This document shows, one piece after another, positions 1 through 4,697 of a DNA stretch of 5,275 nt. Below the pieces are notes generated by a model that was not told the origin of the DNA, searched no databases, and was given only the letters and a program-made list of their open reading frames with translations. The translations under genes were made by a program, and so were the position numbers. Each line of letters starts with the position of its first letter. Within the stretch, counting starts at the first letter, position 1. Source of the DNA: an uncultured Bacilli bacterium (GTDB lineage: Bacteria > Bacillota_I > Bacilli_A > RF39 > UBA660); contig CANNTX010000050.1 in assembly GCA_947522695.1 (NCBI GenBank), positions 1 to 5,275 of the forward strand, in the 5' to 3' direction.

Positions 1-459
1 CCTTCTGTTATTGCTAACATATTAAATAAAGAAGCATTTACAAACTTCGTAAATAATTATATTGTTTATACAAGTTATACTGGATTTATATTATATATGT
101 TATTAATATTCGTATTTGGATATTTTTATACATTACTTGAATTAAATCCGGATGAAATGGCAGAAAATTTAGATACTAATCGTAGTTATATTCCAGGAAT
201 AGTACCAGGAGAAGCTACTAGTAAGTATTTAAAATATGTAATAACTAGAATTTCTACTTTTGGAACTTTAGGACTTATGGTTATAGCAGCGTTACCAATT
301 ATATTTACTAAGATTTCTAATTTACCTTCTAATGTAACATTAGGTGGTACAGGATTAATCATAGTTGTAGGTGTTGCACTTGAAACTTATAAACAATTAG
401 AAAGTTCTATAATTTCAAGAAGTTATACTGGTTCTAGAAAAAGAAGAAGAAGTAGATAA
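1..459 (+). CDS. secY: Protein translocase subunit SecY, C-terminal part (5' end outside window)
   Basis: The reading frame is open from base 1 to TAA at 457-459 and gives about 152 residues, roughly the last third of a normal SecY of about 430. SecY is the membrane pore of the Sec translocon, working with SecE/SecG and SecA. Visible in order: a hydrophobic helix around window residues 23-43, the cytoplasmic loop with LNPDEMAENLD and IPGIVPGEAT, another helix around 78-100, then GGTGLIIVVGVALETYKQLE, which matches the last SecY helix, and a strongly basic tail (RKRRRSR). The ATG at 97 is an internal Met, not a start, because homology extends upstream of it. The family norm in the loop is IPGIRPG; here the Arg is Val (codon 202-204). 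Its stop overlaps the adk start (TAATG), as expected at the end of a spc operon. Identification is certain; the N-terminal two thirds cannot be judged. Confidence 0.97.
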   Translation, partial: PSVIANILNKEAFTNFVNNYIVYTSYTGFILYMLLIFVFGYFYTLLELNPDEMAENLDTNRSYIPGIVPGEATSKYLKYVITRISTFGTLGLMVIAALPIIFTKISNLPSNVTLGGTGLIIVVGVALETYKQLESSIISRSYTGSRKRRRSR

Positions 460-1094
460 TGAAAAATATTATATTTATAGCGCCTCCAGCTGCTGGTAAG
501 GGAACTCAAAGTGATTTACTTGTTAAGAAATATGGTTATACTCATATTTCAACTGGTGATTTACTAAGAGGTGAAATTGCTAAGCAAAGTGAGATTGGTA
601 AAAATATAAAAGAATTAATGGATAGTGGCAATTTAATAAGTGATGAAATTGTATCTACGCTACTTAAGAATAAATTAATTAGCGTAGATGGTCCATTTAT
701 ATTAGATGGATATCCAAGAGATCTAAATCAAATTGATATATTAAATAAAATATTAAAAGAGATAGATAAAAGAGTAGATATTGTAATTTACTTAGATGTA
801 CCTTATAATTATTTATTGGATAGAGTAACTGGAAGGTTATTTTGTCCTAAGTGTTCAAAGAGTTATCATAGAACAAATTTAAAACCTAAAAAGGAATGGA
901 TTTGTGATGATTGTGGTGAAGAACTTATTAGTAGATCTGATGATAATGAAGAAACATTTAAACATAGATATCAAACTTATATTGATTGTACTAGTCCTAT
1001 AATTGAATATTATAAAAATAATGGTTTACTTGAAGTTATTGATAGTACTGATATAGAAGGTACTTTTGATAGAATAGAGAAAGTGATTAAATAA
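459..1094 (+). CDS. adk: Adenylate kinase, zinc-LID type
   Basis: Cytosolic enzyme converting ATP + AMP to two ADP, essential for adenylate balance. The 211-residue product has the normal length of the long-LID form. Seen: a P-loop at 8-17 (APPAAGKGTQ), the AMP-binding STGDLLR (31-37), DGYPRD (83-88; usual DGFPR), the LID from GRLF onward with C129, C132, C149 and C152 as a CxxC...CxxC zinc site typical of Gram-positive enzymes, then R159-S-D-D and R170 matching the catalytic arginines. The P-loop is unusual: the first Gly of GxxxxGK is Ala8 and the usual GAPGAGKGT reads APPAAGKGT; Lys14 and Thr16 are kept. The start ATG at 459 overlaps the secY stop by one base. There is no clear Shine-Dalgarno sequence, only a purine-rich AGAAGAAG stretch that codes for the SecY tail, so translational coupling to secY is likely. 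The secY-adk-map order is standard for Bacillota. Confidence 0.97.
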   Translation: MKNIIFIAPPAAGKGTQSDLLVKKYGYTHISTGDLLRGEIAKQSEIGKNIKELMDSGNLISDEIVSTLLKNKLISVDGPFILDGYPRDLNQIDILNKILKEIDKRVDIVIYLDVPYNYLLDRVTGRLFCPKCSKSYHRTNLKPKKEWICDDCGEELISRSDDNEETFKHRYQTYIDCTSPIIEYYKNNGLLEVIDSTDIEGTFDRIEKVIK

Positions 1095-1840
1095 TGGTTA
1101 GTATTAAAACTAAGGAAGAGATAGCTTTAATTAAAGAATCTGGTCATATTACTTATTTAACACATCAATATTTAAAGTCTTTAATTAAACCTGGTATTAC
1201 AACAAAATATATAGATGATGAAGCTGGAAAATTTATAAGAGAACATGGTGGAATACCAAGTTGCTTAGGTTATGAAGGCTATCCAGGAAATATCTGTGTT
1301 TCAGTAAATGATGAAGTTGTTCATGGAATTGGATCTGATAGAGTACTTAAAGAAGGCGACATAGTTACTTTAGATATTTGTACTTTATATAAAGGATACC
1401 ATTCTGATTCAGCTTGGACTTATCCAGTTGGAAAGATTTCGAGAGAAAATGAAAGATTATTGCATCATACTGAAAAAATGTTGTTTGTTGGTTTAAAGGA
1501 AGTTAAGGATGGAGCTCATTTAAACAACATTGGTGCACGTATTAGTGAGTATGCTCATAAATATCATTATGGAGTTGTACAAGAATTATGCGGACATGGT
1601 GTTGGACGTGAGTTACATGAAGATCCTGATGTACTTAATTATGGAAAGTATAATACAGGTATGAAGTTAAAAACTGGTATGGTTATTGCGGTTGAACCGA
1701 TGATAACAACTGGTTCCAGACATATTAACATCTTAGATAATGACTGGACTATTGTTACTAGAGATGGTAAGAATAGTGCTCATTTTGAGCATACAGTTGC
1801 TGTCACAGATGATGGATATGAAATATTAACGGGAGAGTGA
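1094..1840 (+). CDS. map: Methionine aminopeptidase, type I
   Basis: Removes the initiator Met from nascent proteins in the cytosol, using two metal ions. The 248-residue product is the normal length of a bacterial type Ia enzyme without an N-terminal extension. All five metal ligands of the pita-bread fold are visible: D94 (in TLDIC), D105 (in GYHSDSA), H168 (in CGHGVGRELHEDP), E201 (in EPMI) and E232 (in HFEHT). The substrate-site histidines are H77 and H175. The start ATG at 1094 shares its A with the adk stop (TAATG). Only a weak Shine-Dalgarno-like AAAGTGA lies upstream, so coupling to adk is inferred. The gene ends in TGA at 1838-1840, the only TGA stop among the complete genes here. 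With its Trp codons being TGG, this argues that TGA is a true stop. The last codons hold the ribosome binding site of infA. Confidence 0.97.
   Translation: MVSIKTKEEIALIKESGHITYLTHQYLKSLIKPGITTKYIDDEAGKFIREHGGIPSCLGYEGYPGNICVSVNDEVVHGIGSDRVLKEGDIVTLDICTLYKGYHSDSAWTYPVGKISRENERLLHHTEKMLFVGLKEVKDGAHLNNIGARISEYAHKYHYGVVQELCGHGVGRELHEDPDVLNYGKYNTGMKLKTGMVIAVEPMITTGSRHINILDNDWTIVTRDGKNSAHFEHTVAVTDDGYEILTGE
1831..1837 (+). promoter_or_regulatory. Ribosome binding site of infA, inside the end of map
   Basis: GGGAGAG lies within the last codons of map. It is followed by the TGA stop and four A's before a GTG start at 1845, so the GGAG core is about 9 nt from the start. This supports GTG as the infA start, since no ATG is available near the conserved N-terminus. 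Confidence 0.75.
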
Positions 1841-1844
1841 AAAA

Positions 1845-2057
1845 GTGGCTAAAGAAACTAAAATTGAAGTTAATGGTAAAGTAATAGATTGTATCAAAGA
1901 CGAATATAAGGTTGAATTAGAAAATGGAGTCGTAGTAACAGCTCACGTTTCTGGTAAAATACGAATGAATTACATTCGCATCTTACCGGGCGATAAAGTT
2001 ACTATTGAATTTTCACCATATGATTTAACACGTGGGCGAATTATTTATAGAAAATAA
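1845..2057 (+). CDS. infA: Translation initiation factor IF-1
   Basis: IF-1 binds the A site of the 30S subunit during initiation and helps IF-2 and IF-3 select the initiator tRNA. The 70-residue product is close to the family norm of 72. It is one S1/OB-fold domain with the diagnostic stretches VELENG, AHVSGKIR, IRILPGDKV and SPYDLTRGRI. The start is GTG, chosen because the conserved MAKE N-terminus begins exactly there and a GGGAGAG ribosome binding site precedes it. The gap after map is 4 nt. Position between map and rpmJ is as in Bacillus, but without the small KOW-domain gene that sits between map and infA in some Bacillus species. The two-residue shortfall is in the N-terminal half (VIDCIKDEYKVEL); otherwise nothing is odd. 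Confidence 0.97.
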   Translation: MAKETKIEVNGKVIDCIKDEYKVELENGVVVTAHVSGKIRMNYIRILPGDKVTIEFSPYDLTRGRIIYRK

Positions 2058-2062
2058 GGAGG
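2058..2062 (+). promoter_or_regulatory. Ribosome binding site of rpmJ
   Basis: A perfect GGAGG immediately after the infA TAA stop, 7 nt before ATG at 2070. It fixes the start of a gene of only 37 codons. Confidence 0.85.
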
Positions 2063-2069
2063 AACAAAA

Positions 2070-2183
2070 ATGAAAGTTAGACCATCTGTAAAAAAAATGT
2101 GTGCTAAATGTAGAGTTATAAGAAGAAAAGGTAAAGTTATGGTTATCTGTGATAATCCAAAACATAAACAAAGACAAGGTTAG
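2070..2183 (+). CDS. rpmJ: 50S ribosomal protein L36 (zinc-binding form)
   Basis: The 37-codon gene encodes the smallest large-subunit protein. It starts MKVRPSVKKMCAKCRVI and ends DNPKHKQRQG, nearly matching my memory of the Bacillus subtilis protein along its length. C11, C14, C27 and H32 are all present, so this is the zinc-ribbon (C+) form rather than the zinc-independent paralogue that many bacteria make under zinc starvation. The gap after infA is 12 nt with a perfect GGAGG, and the TAG stop at 2181-2183 runs straight into the ribosome binding site of rpsM. L36 helps stabilise 23S rRNA in the mature 50S subunit. The gene is easily missed by length-filtered gene calling. Confidence 0.97.
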   Translation: MKVRPSVKKMCAKCRVIRRKGKVMVICDNPKHKQRQG

Positions 2184-2187
2184 GAGG
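2181..2187 (+). promoter_or_regulatory. Fused stop codon and ribosome binding site (rpmJ stop / rpsM RBS)
   Basis: TAGGAGG: the G of the rpmJ TAG stop is the first G of GGAGG, 7 nt before the rpsM ATG at 2195. A ribosome terminating on rpmJ therefore sits over the rpsM initiation signal, which suggests coupling. Confidence 0.8.
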
Positions 2188-2194
2188 AATATTA

Positions 2195-2569
2195 ATGGCT
2201 CGTATTAAGAATGTAGAATTACCAAAAGAAAAAAGAACAGAAATAGGACTTACTTATATTTATGGTATAGGTAGAAGCACAGCAACAAAGATTTGTGCTG
2301 ATGCAAAAGTTGATCCATCTAAAAGAATTAAAGATTTAACTCCTGAAGATGAAGCAGCTTTAAGAAAAGAAGTAGATAAATATACTACTGAAGGTGATTT
2401 AAGAAGAGAAGTTCAAATGAACATTAAAGGTAAAATGGAAATCAATTCTTATCAAGGAACTAGACATAAAAAAGGATTACCTGTTCATGGACAAAGAACT
2501 AGTCGCAACGCTAAGACTCGTAAGGGTAAAGGTAAAGTAGTTGCTAATAAGAAAAAAGTAGGTAAATAG
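2195..2569 (+). CDS. rpsM: 30S ribosomal protein S13
   Basis: S13 sits in the head of the 30S subunit, contacts the P-site tRNA and forms bridges to the 50S subunit. The 124-residue product has normal length. Diagnostic stretches are MARIKNVELP, LTYIYGIGRSTA (helix-two-turn-helix region, about 19-30), EGDLRREV (66-73), RHKKGLPVHGQRT (90-102) and the basic tail NAKTRKGKG. Compared with the usual YRGxRHRRGLPVRGQ, several arginines are Gln, Lys or His (SYQGTRHKKGLPVHGQ), and the usual RKGPRRTV is RKGKGKVV. This fits an AT-rich genome drifting from Arg to Lys, or a lineage signature. The start follows GGAGG by 7 nt. It lies 11 nt after rpmJ and 10 nt before rpsK, as in the alpha operon. Confidence 0.97.
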   Translation: MARIKNVELPKEKRTEIGLTYIYGIGRSTATKICADAKVDPSKRIKDLTPEDEAALRKEVDKYTTEGDLRREVQMNIKGKMEINSYQGTRHKKGLPVHGQRTSRNAKTRKGKGKVVANKKKVGK

Positions 2570-2573
2570 GAGG
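2567..2573 (+). promoter_or_regulatory. Fused stop codon and ribosome binding site (rpsM stop / rpsK RBS)
   Basis: TAGGAGG again: the rpsM TAG stop provides the first G of GGAGG, 6 nt before the rpsK ATG at 2580. It is the same arrangement as at the rpmJ/rpsM junction. Confidence 0.8.
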
Positions 2574-2579
2574 TAAATT

Positions 2580-2963
2580 ATGGCTTATAATAGAAGAAAA
2601 AGAAAAGTAAAAAAGAATATTCCTGAAGCACAAGCACATATTCATTCAACTTATAATAATACTGTTGTTTCTATAACAGATAAAGATGGAAATGTAATAA
2701 GCTGGGCATCAGCTGGAACAATTGGATATAAAGGTTCTAAAAAGAAAACTCCATTTGCTGCTGGACAAGCTGCTGAAGCTGCTGCAACAACTGCAACTGC
2801 TTCTGGTGTAAAAAAAGTTGAAGTATTTGTTAAAGGATTAGGTAGTGGTAGAGAAAACGCAATTCGTGCTTTACAAACTGCTGGTTTAGAAATTACTGCA
2901 ATAAATGATGAAACACCAGTACCACATAATGGTTGTAGACCACCAAAACGTCCAAGAAATTAA
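2580..2963 (+). CDS. rpsK: 30S ribosomal protein S11
   Basis: S11 lies on the 30S platform next to the mRNA exit region. The 127-residue product has normal length. Visible family stretches: a basic N-terminus (NRRKRKVKK), AHIHSTYNNTVVSITD (19-34), ISWASAG (40-46), YKGSKKKTPFAA (50-61), VKGLGSGRENAIRAL (84-98) and the C-terminal PHNGCRPPKRPRN. One departure is KGLGSGRE where the family usually has KGPGxGRE (Pro to Leu at residue 87). The end PKRPRN also differs from the common PKRRRV. The gene is followed after 15 nt by rpoA. In enterobacteria rpsD (S4, regulator of the alpha operon) would lie here; it is absent, as in Bacillus, so S4 feedback through this operon is not expected. Confidence 0.97.
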   Translation: MAYNRRKRKVKKNIPEAQAHIHSTYNNTVVSITDKDGNVISWASAGTIGYKGSKKKTPFAAGQAAEAAATTATASGVKKVEVFVKGLGSGRENAIRALQTAGLEITAINDETPVPHNGCRPPKRPRN

Positions 2964-2964
2964 G

Positions 2965-2972
2965 AAGGGGAG
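2965..2972 (+). promoter_or_regulatory. Ribosome binding site of rpoA
   Basis: AAGGGGAG ends 6 nt before ATG at 2979. A second in-frame ATG lies two codons later at 2985; with 12 nt spacing it is less favoured, so the first Met is taken as the start. Confidence 0.65.
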
Positions 2973-2978
2973 ATTTTT

Positions 2979-3926
2979 ATGAATATGAATTTTGAAAAAC
3001 CTGAATATAAAATAACTGAATATGTTGAAAAAAATAATTATGGTAAGTTTGAACTTGAACCATTAGAAAGAGGATTTGGTACTACAATAGGTAACGCACT
3101 TAGAAGAGTAATGTTATCATCAATGCCTGGTTCTGCAATTACTTCTGTTAAAATCGAAGGAGTTATGCATGAATTCCAAAAAATAGATGGTGTTGTTGAA
3201 GATGTTACATCAATTATTTTAAATTTAAAAAGTGTAGTTATTAAAAACCATACTCATGAAGATAAAAAAATCCATTTATATGCAGATAAAGAAGGCGTAG
3301 TTAAGGCTGGAGATATCGAAGTAGATGCTGATTTAGAAATTGTAAATCCAGATTTAGTTATTTGTAATTTAGTTCAAGGCGGAAAAATTGATATGGAAAT
3401 GACTGTTGGTTGTGGTCGTGGATATGTTGATTCTAAAGAAAATAAAAAGATTTTAGGAGATACAGTTCAAGGATTAATTCCAATTGATTCATTATATAGT
3501 CCAATTGAAAGAGTTGCTTATGAAGTTGAAGGTGCTCGTGTTGGACACAATGAAAATTATGATAAATTAATTATGGAAGTTTATACTAATGGTTCTATGA
3601 ATCCAGAAGAAGCTATGGCTTTAGCATCTAAAATATTAATTGAACATTTTAATATTATTGCTAATTTAAATGAAATTTCAGATGCTACTGGAATTATGGC
3701 TGAAAAGAAAGTTGATCAAATCACTAAGACATTAGAAACTCCTATTGAAGAAATTGAATTCTCAGTTAGAGCATATAATTGCTTAAAGAGAGCTGGAGTT
3801 AATACAATGCAGGATTTAATTGATAAGAGAGAATCAGAAGTTAATAAAATTCGTAATTTAGGTAAAAAATCTCTTAAAGAAGTTATAGATAAAGTTAAAG
3901 ATATGGGACTAAAGTTCCGTGATTAG
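2979..3926 (+). CDS. rpoA: DNA-directed RNA polymerase subunit alpha
   Basis: Alpha forms the dimer on which RNA polymerase assembles, and its C-terminal domain contacts UP elements and activators. The 315-residue product matches the usual 314-330. The N-terminal domain (about 1-235) carries the dimerisation signature LERGFGTTIGNALRRVMLSSMPG (29-51) and VKIEGVMHEF; ARVGHNENYDKLIMEVYTNGSMNPEEA (186-212) matches the usual RVGQxTDYDKL stretch. A charged linker (about 236-255) leads to the C-terminal domain (about 256-315), with FSVRAYNCLKRAGV (261-274) holding the DNA-contacting Arg264 and Asn267 (E. coli R265 and N268), and IRNLGKKSLKEV (291-302) the second helix-hairpin-helix motif. Nothing needed for function is missing. 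It lies between rpsK and rplQ as in nearly all bacteria. Confidence 0.98.
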   Translation: MNMNFEKPEYKITEYVEKNNYGKFELEPLERGFGTTIGNALRRVMLSSMPGSAITSVKIEGVMHEFQKIDGVVEDVTSIILNLKSVVIKNHTHEDKKIHLYADKEGVVKAGDIEVDADLEIVNPDLVICNLVQGGKIDMEMTVGCGRGYVDSKENKKILGDTVQGLIPIDSLYSPIERVAYEVEGARVGHNENYDKLIMEVYTNGSMNPEEAMALASKILIEHFNIIANLNEISDATGIMAEKKVDQITKTLETPIEEIEFSVRAYNCLKRAGVNTMQDLIDKRESEVNKIRNLGKKSLKEVIDKVKDMGLKFRD

Positions 3927-3940
3927 AAAGGTGTGTAAGT

Positions 3941-4285
3941 ATGTTATATCGTAAATTAGGTAGAGAAACTCGTATTAGAAGAAGCATATTAGCTGGACTA
4001 ACTAAAGATGTAATCAATCATGGATATGTTGTTACTACTGATGCAAGAGCAAAAGAAGTAAGAAAATTCGTTGATAAAATGATTACTTATGGTAAAGATG
4101 GTTCTTTAGTTGCAAGAAGAAAGGCTTTAGCTTTCTTACATAATGATAAAGATACTGTTAATAAAGTATTTACAGAATTAGCTCCTAAGTATGCAAACCG
4201 TAATGGTGGATATACTAGATTAATTAAATTAAATGAACGTAGGGGCGATGACGCAATGCAAATTAGACTTGAATTAGTTGACTAA
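3941..4285 (+). CDS. rplQ: 50S ribosomal protein L17
   Basis: L17 is a large-subunit protein bound to 23S rRNA near the exit tunnel side. The 114-residue product is slightly short for a family of about 115-130. Diagnostic stretches are YRKLGRETRIRRSILAGL (3-20), TTDARAKEVRKFVDKMITYGKDG (32-54), ARRKALAFL (58-66), RNGGYTRLIKLNERRGDDA (87-105) and the end RLELVD. The N-terminus reads MLYRKLGR where MxxRKLGR is usual. An AAAGGTG ribosome binding site (3927-3933) lies 7 nt before the ATG, just after the rpoA TAG stop. This is the last gene of the operon. Its last codons and TAA stop lie inside a terminator hairpin, and its penultimate region supplies the -35 box of the next promoter, so the 3' end is under several constraints at once. 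Confidence 0.97.
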   Translation: MLYRKLGRETRIRRSILAGLTKDVINHGYVVTTDARAKEVRKFVDKMITYGKDGSLVARRKALAFLHNDKDTVNKVFTELAPKYANRNGGYTRLIKLNERRGDDAMQIRLELVD

Positions 4286-4301
4286 TTTAGGTCTTTTTTT
4301 T
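4265..4301 (+). terminator. Rho-independent terminator of the ribosomal protein operon, overlapping the rplQ stop
   Basis: The left arm AGACTTGAATTAGT (4265-4278) pairs with the right arm ACTAATTTAGGTCT (4281-4294) over 14 positions, 12 Watson-Crick pairs plus two G-U pairs. The two-base gap means the innermost pair probably opens to leave a 4-nt loop. Eight T's (4294-4301) follow. The rplQ TAA stop (4283-4285) is in the right arm, so a ribosome finishing rplQ would cover the hairpin. Confidence 0.88.
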
Positions 4302-4306
4302 ATAAT
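4278..4306 (+). promoter_or_regulatory. Sigma-A type promoter overlapping the terminator
   Basis: TTGACT (4278-4283, five of six matches to TTGACA) and TATAAT (4301-4306, perfect) are separated by exactly 17 nt. The expected transcription start is about 4312-4314, six to nine bases before the ATG at 4320. The -35 box lies in the loop and right arm of the rplQ terminator and includes the T of the rplQ stop. The terminator T-tract occupies the end of the spacer and the first base of the -10 box. It most likely drives the small Cys-rich gene. The match is strong but use is inferred. Confidence 0.75.
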
Positions 4307-4319
4307 TATTAAGATAGAT

Positions 4320-4568
4320 ATGGTAAATGAAAAAAATAAGCTTATTAAAGAATTAATAATAGATGTGATATTTACACTTGGATTAATCGGATTAACAATT
4401 ATAGGTGTTTTATATGTATTTCCAGAGGTTAATAATGCAAAGGTGGAAACAATAGAAGAATTTGAATGTGAAAATGCTATAAATTGTAGTTGTAAAAAAA
4501 ATAAGTGTAAATGTGATTATTGTAAAGATGATAATTGTAAAAAAATTAATTGTAGAAAAAAGTTATAA
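4320..4568 (+). CDS. Unrecognised 82-residue membrane protein with Cys/Lys-rich repeat tail
   Basis: I do not recognise this protein. It has a short N-terminus (MVNEKNKLIKELIID), one hydrophobic segment at about residues 12-34 (IIDVIFTLGLIGLTIIGVLYVF), an acidic stretch (ETIEEFECE, 43-51) and a tail with eight Cys in 33 residues: 50, 56, 58, 63, 65, 68, 73 and 78. The last 25 residues are five pentads beginning C-K/R. There is no CxxCH, lipobox or thioredoxin CxxC motif. Such a tail could bind metal if cytoplasmic or form disulfides if outside; charge gives no clear topology. The frame extends upstream to TTG at 4278, but that codon is the -35 box and lies in the rplQ terminator, so ATG 4320 is preferred. 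It has no Shine-Dalgarno sequence and the predicted leader is under 10 nt. The coherent hydrophobic-then-Cys layout and its own promoter argue that it is a real gene. Confidence 0.65.
   Translation: MVNEKNKLIKELIIDVIFTLGLIGLTIIGVLYVFPEVNNAKVETIEEFECENAINCSCKKNKCKCDYCKDDNCKKINCRKKL
4491..4565 (+). repeat. Five-unit 15-nt in-frame repeat encoding C-[K/R]-x-x-x pentads
   Basis: TGTAAA recurs at 4491, 4506, 4521 and 4536, and TGTAGA at 4551: exactly every 15 nt, five units filling 75 nt up to the stop codon. The encoded pentads are CKKNK, CKCDY, CKDDN, CKKIN and CRKKL. The first two codons of each unit are kept while the last three vary. Confidence 0.8.
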
Positions 4569-4585
4569 AATAGCTTATTTTTTTT
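4567..4585 (+). terminator. Possible weak terminator after the Cys-rich gene
   Basis: AAAATA (4567-4572) can pair with TATTTT (4576-4581) around a GCT loop, and the T run continues to 4585 (eight T's from 4578). The stem is six A-U pairs only, so termination would be weak and read-through into dnaG is plausible. Confidence 0.3.
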
Positions 4586-4595
4586 GATAATTGAC

Positions 4596-4623
4596 TTGAA
4601 AAAATATGAAAACGTGATAGAAT
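4596..4623 (+). promoter_or_regulatory. Sigma-A type promoter of dnaG, extended -10
   Basis: TTGAAA (4596-4601), a 16-nt spacer and TAGAAT (4618-4623), with TGA directly upstream of the -10 giving the extended TGnTAGAAT form. A second -35-like TTGACT (4591-4596) overlaps but would need a 21-nt spacer. The start point would be about 4630, giving a leader of roughly 68 nt before dnaG. Confidence 0.65.
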
Positions 4624-4634
4624 ACAATAGAAAA

Positions 4635-4650
4635 TTTGTATTTTTACAAA
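4635..4650 (+). other. Small hairpin in the predicted dnaG leader
   Basis: TTTGTA (4635-4640) and TACAAA (4645-4650) form a perfect 6-bp inverted repeat around a TTTT loop, a few bases after the predicted transcription start. It is AT-rich and not followed by a T-run, so it is not a terminator. It may protect the 5' end of the transcript or be chance. Confidence 0.35.
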
Positions 4651-4686
4651 GTTAAGAAATAGGGGATGGTTAAAAAGGTGCAATAT

Positions 4687-4694
4687 GGGGTGAT
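4687..4694 (+). promoter_or_regulatory. Ribosome binding site of dnaG
   Basis: GGGGTGAT matches the GGTGAT part of the extended anti-Shine-Dalgarno partner and ends 3 nt before ATG at 4698. Counted to the position of the GGAGG core, the spacing is normal. The frame upstream is closed by TAA at 4671-4673, so this ATG is the only good start. Confidence 0.7.
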
Positions 4695-4697
4695 GTT

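Noticed and set aside
97..99. ATG at 97 as a gene start
   Set aside because: The frame is open to base 1 and the upstream residues (PSVIANILNKEAF...) fit SecY, so this is an internal Met of a gene cut by the window edge.
1838..1852. Mycoplasma-type code with TGA read as Trp
   Set aside because: All four Trp codons in the complete genes are TGG and map ends in TGA at the expected family length, so there is no support for reassignment.
2964..2978. Possible remnant of rpsD or an S4-binding leader between rpsK and rpoA
   Set aside because: Only 15 nt with a ribosome binding site are present. rpsD is normally unlinked in Bacillota, so nothing is missing.
4278..4319. TTG at 4278 as the start of a 96-residue version of the Cys-rich protein
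   Set aside because: The TTG is the first half of a -35 box and lies in the terminator hairpin overlapping rplQ. It has no ribosome binding site, and a transcript from the predicted promoter would not contain it. ATG 4320 is preferred.
4335..4346. Palindrome AATAAGCTTATT as an operator
   Set aside because: A perfect 12-base palindrome, but it lies inside the coding sequence, is almost all A/T, and there is no second copy near a promoter. Chance in AT-rich DNA is enough.
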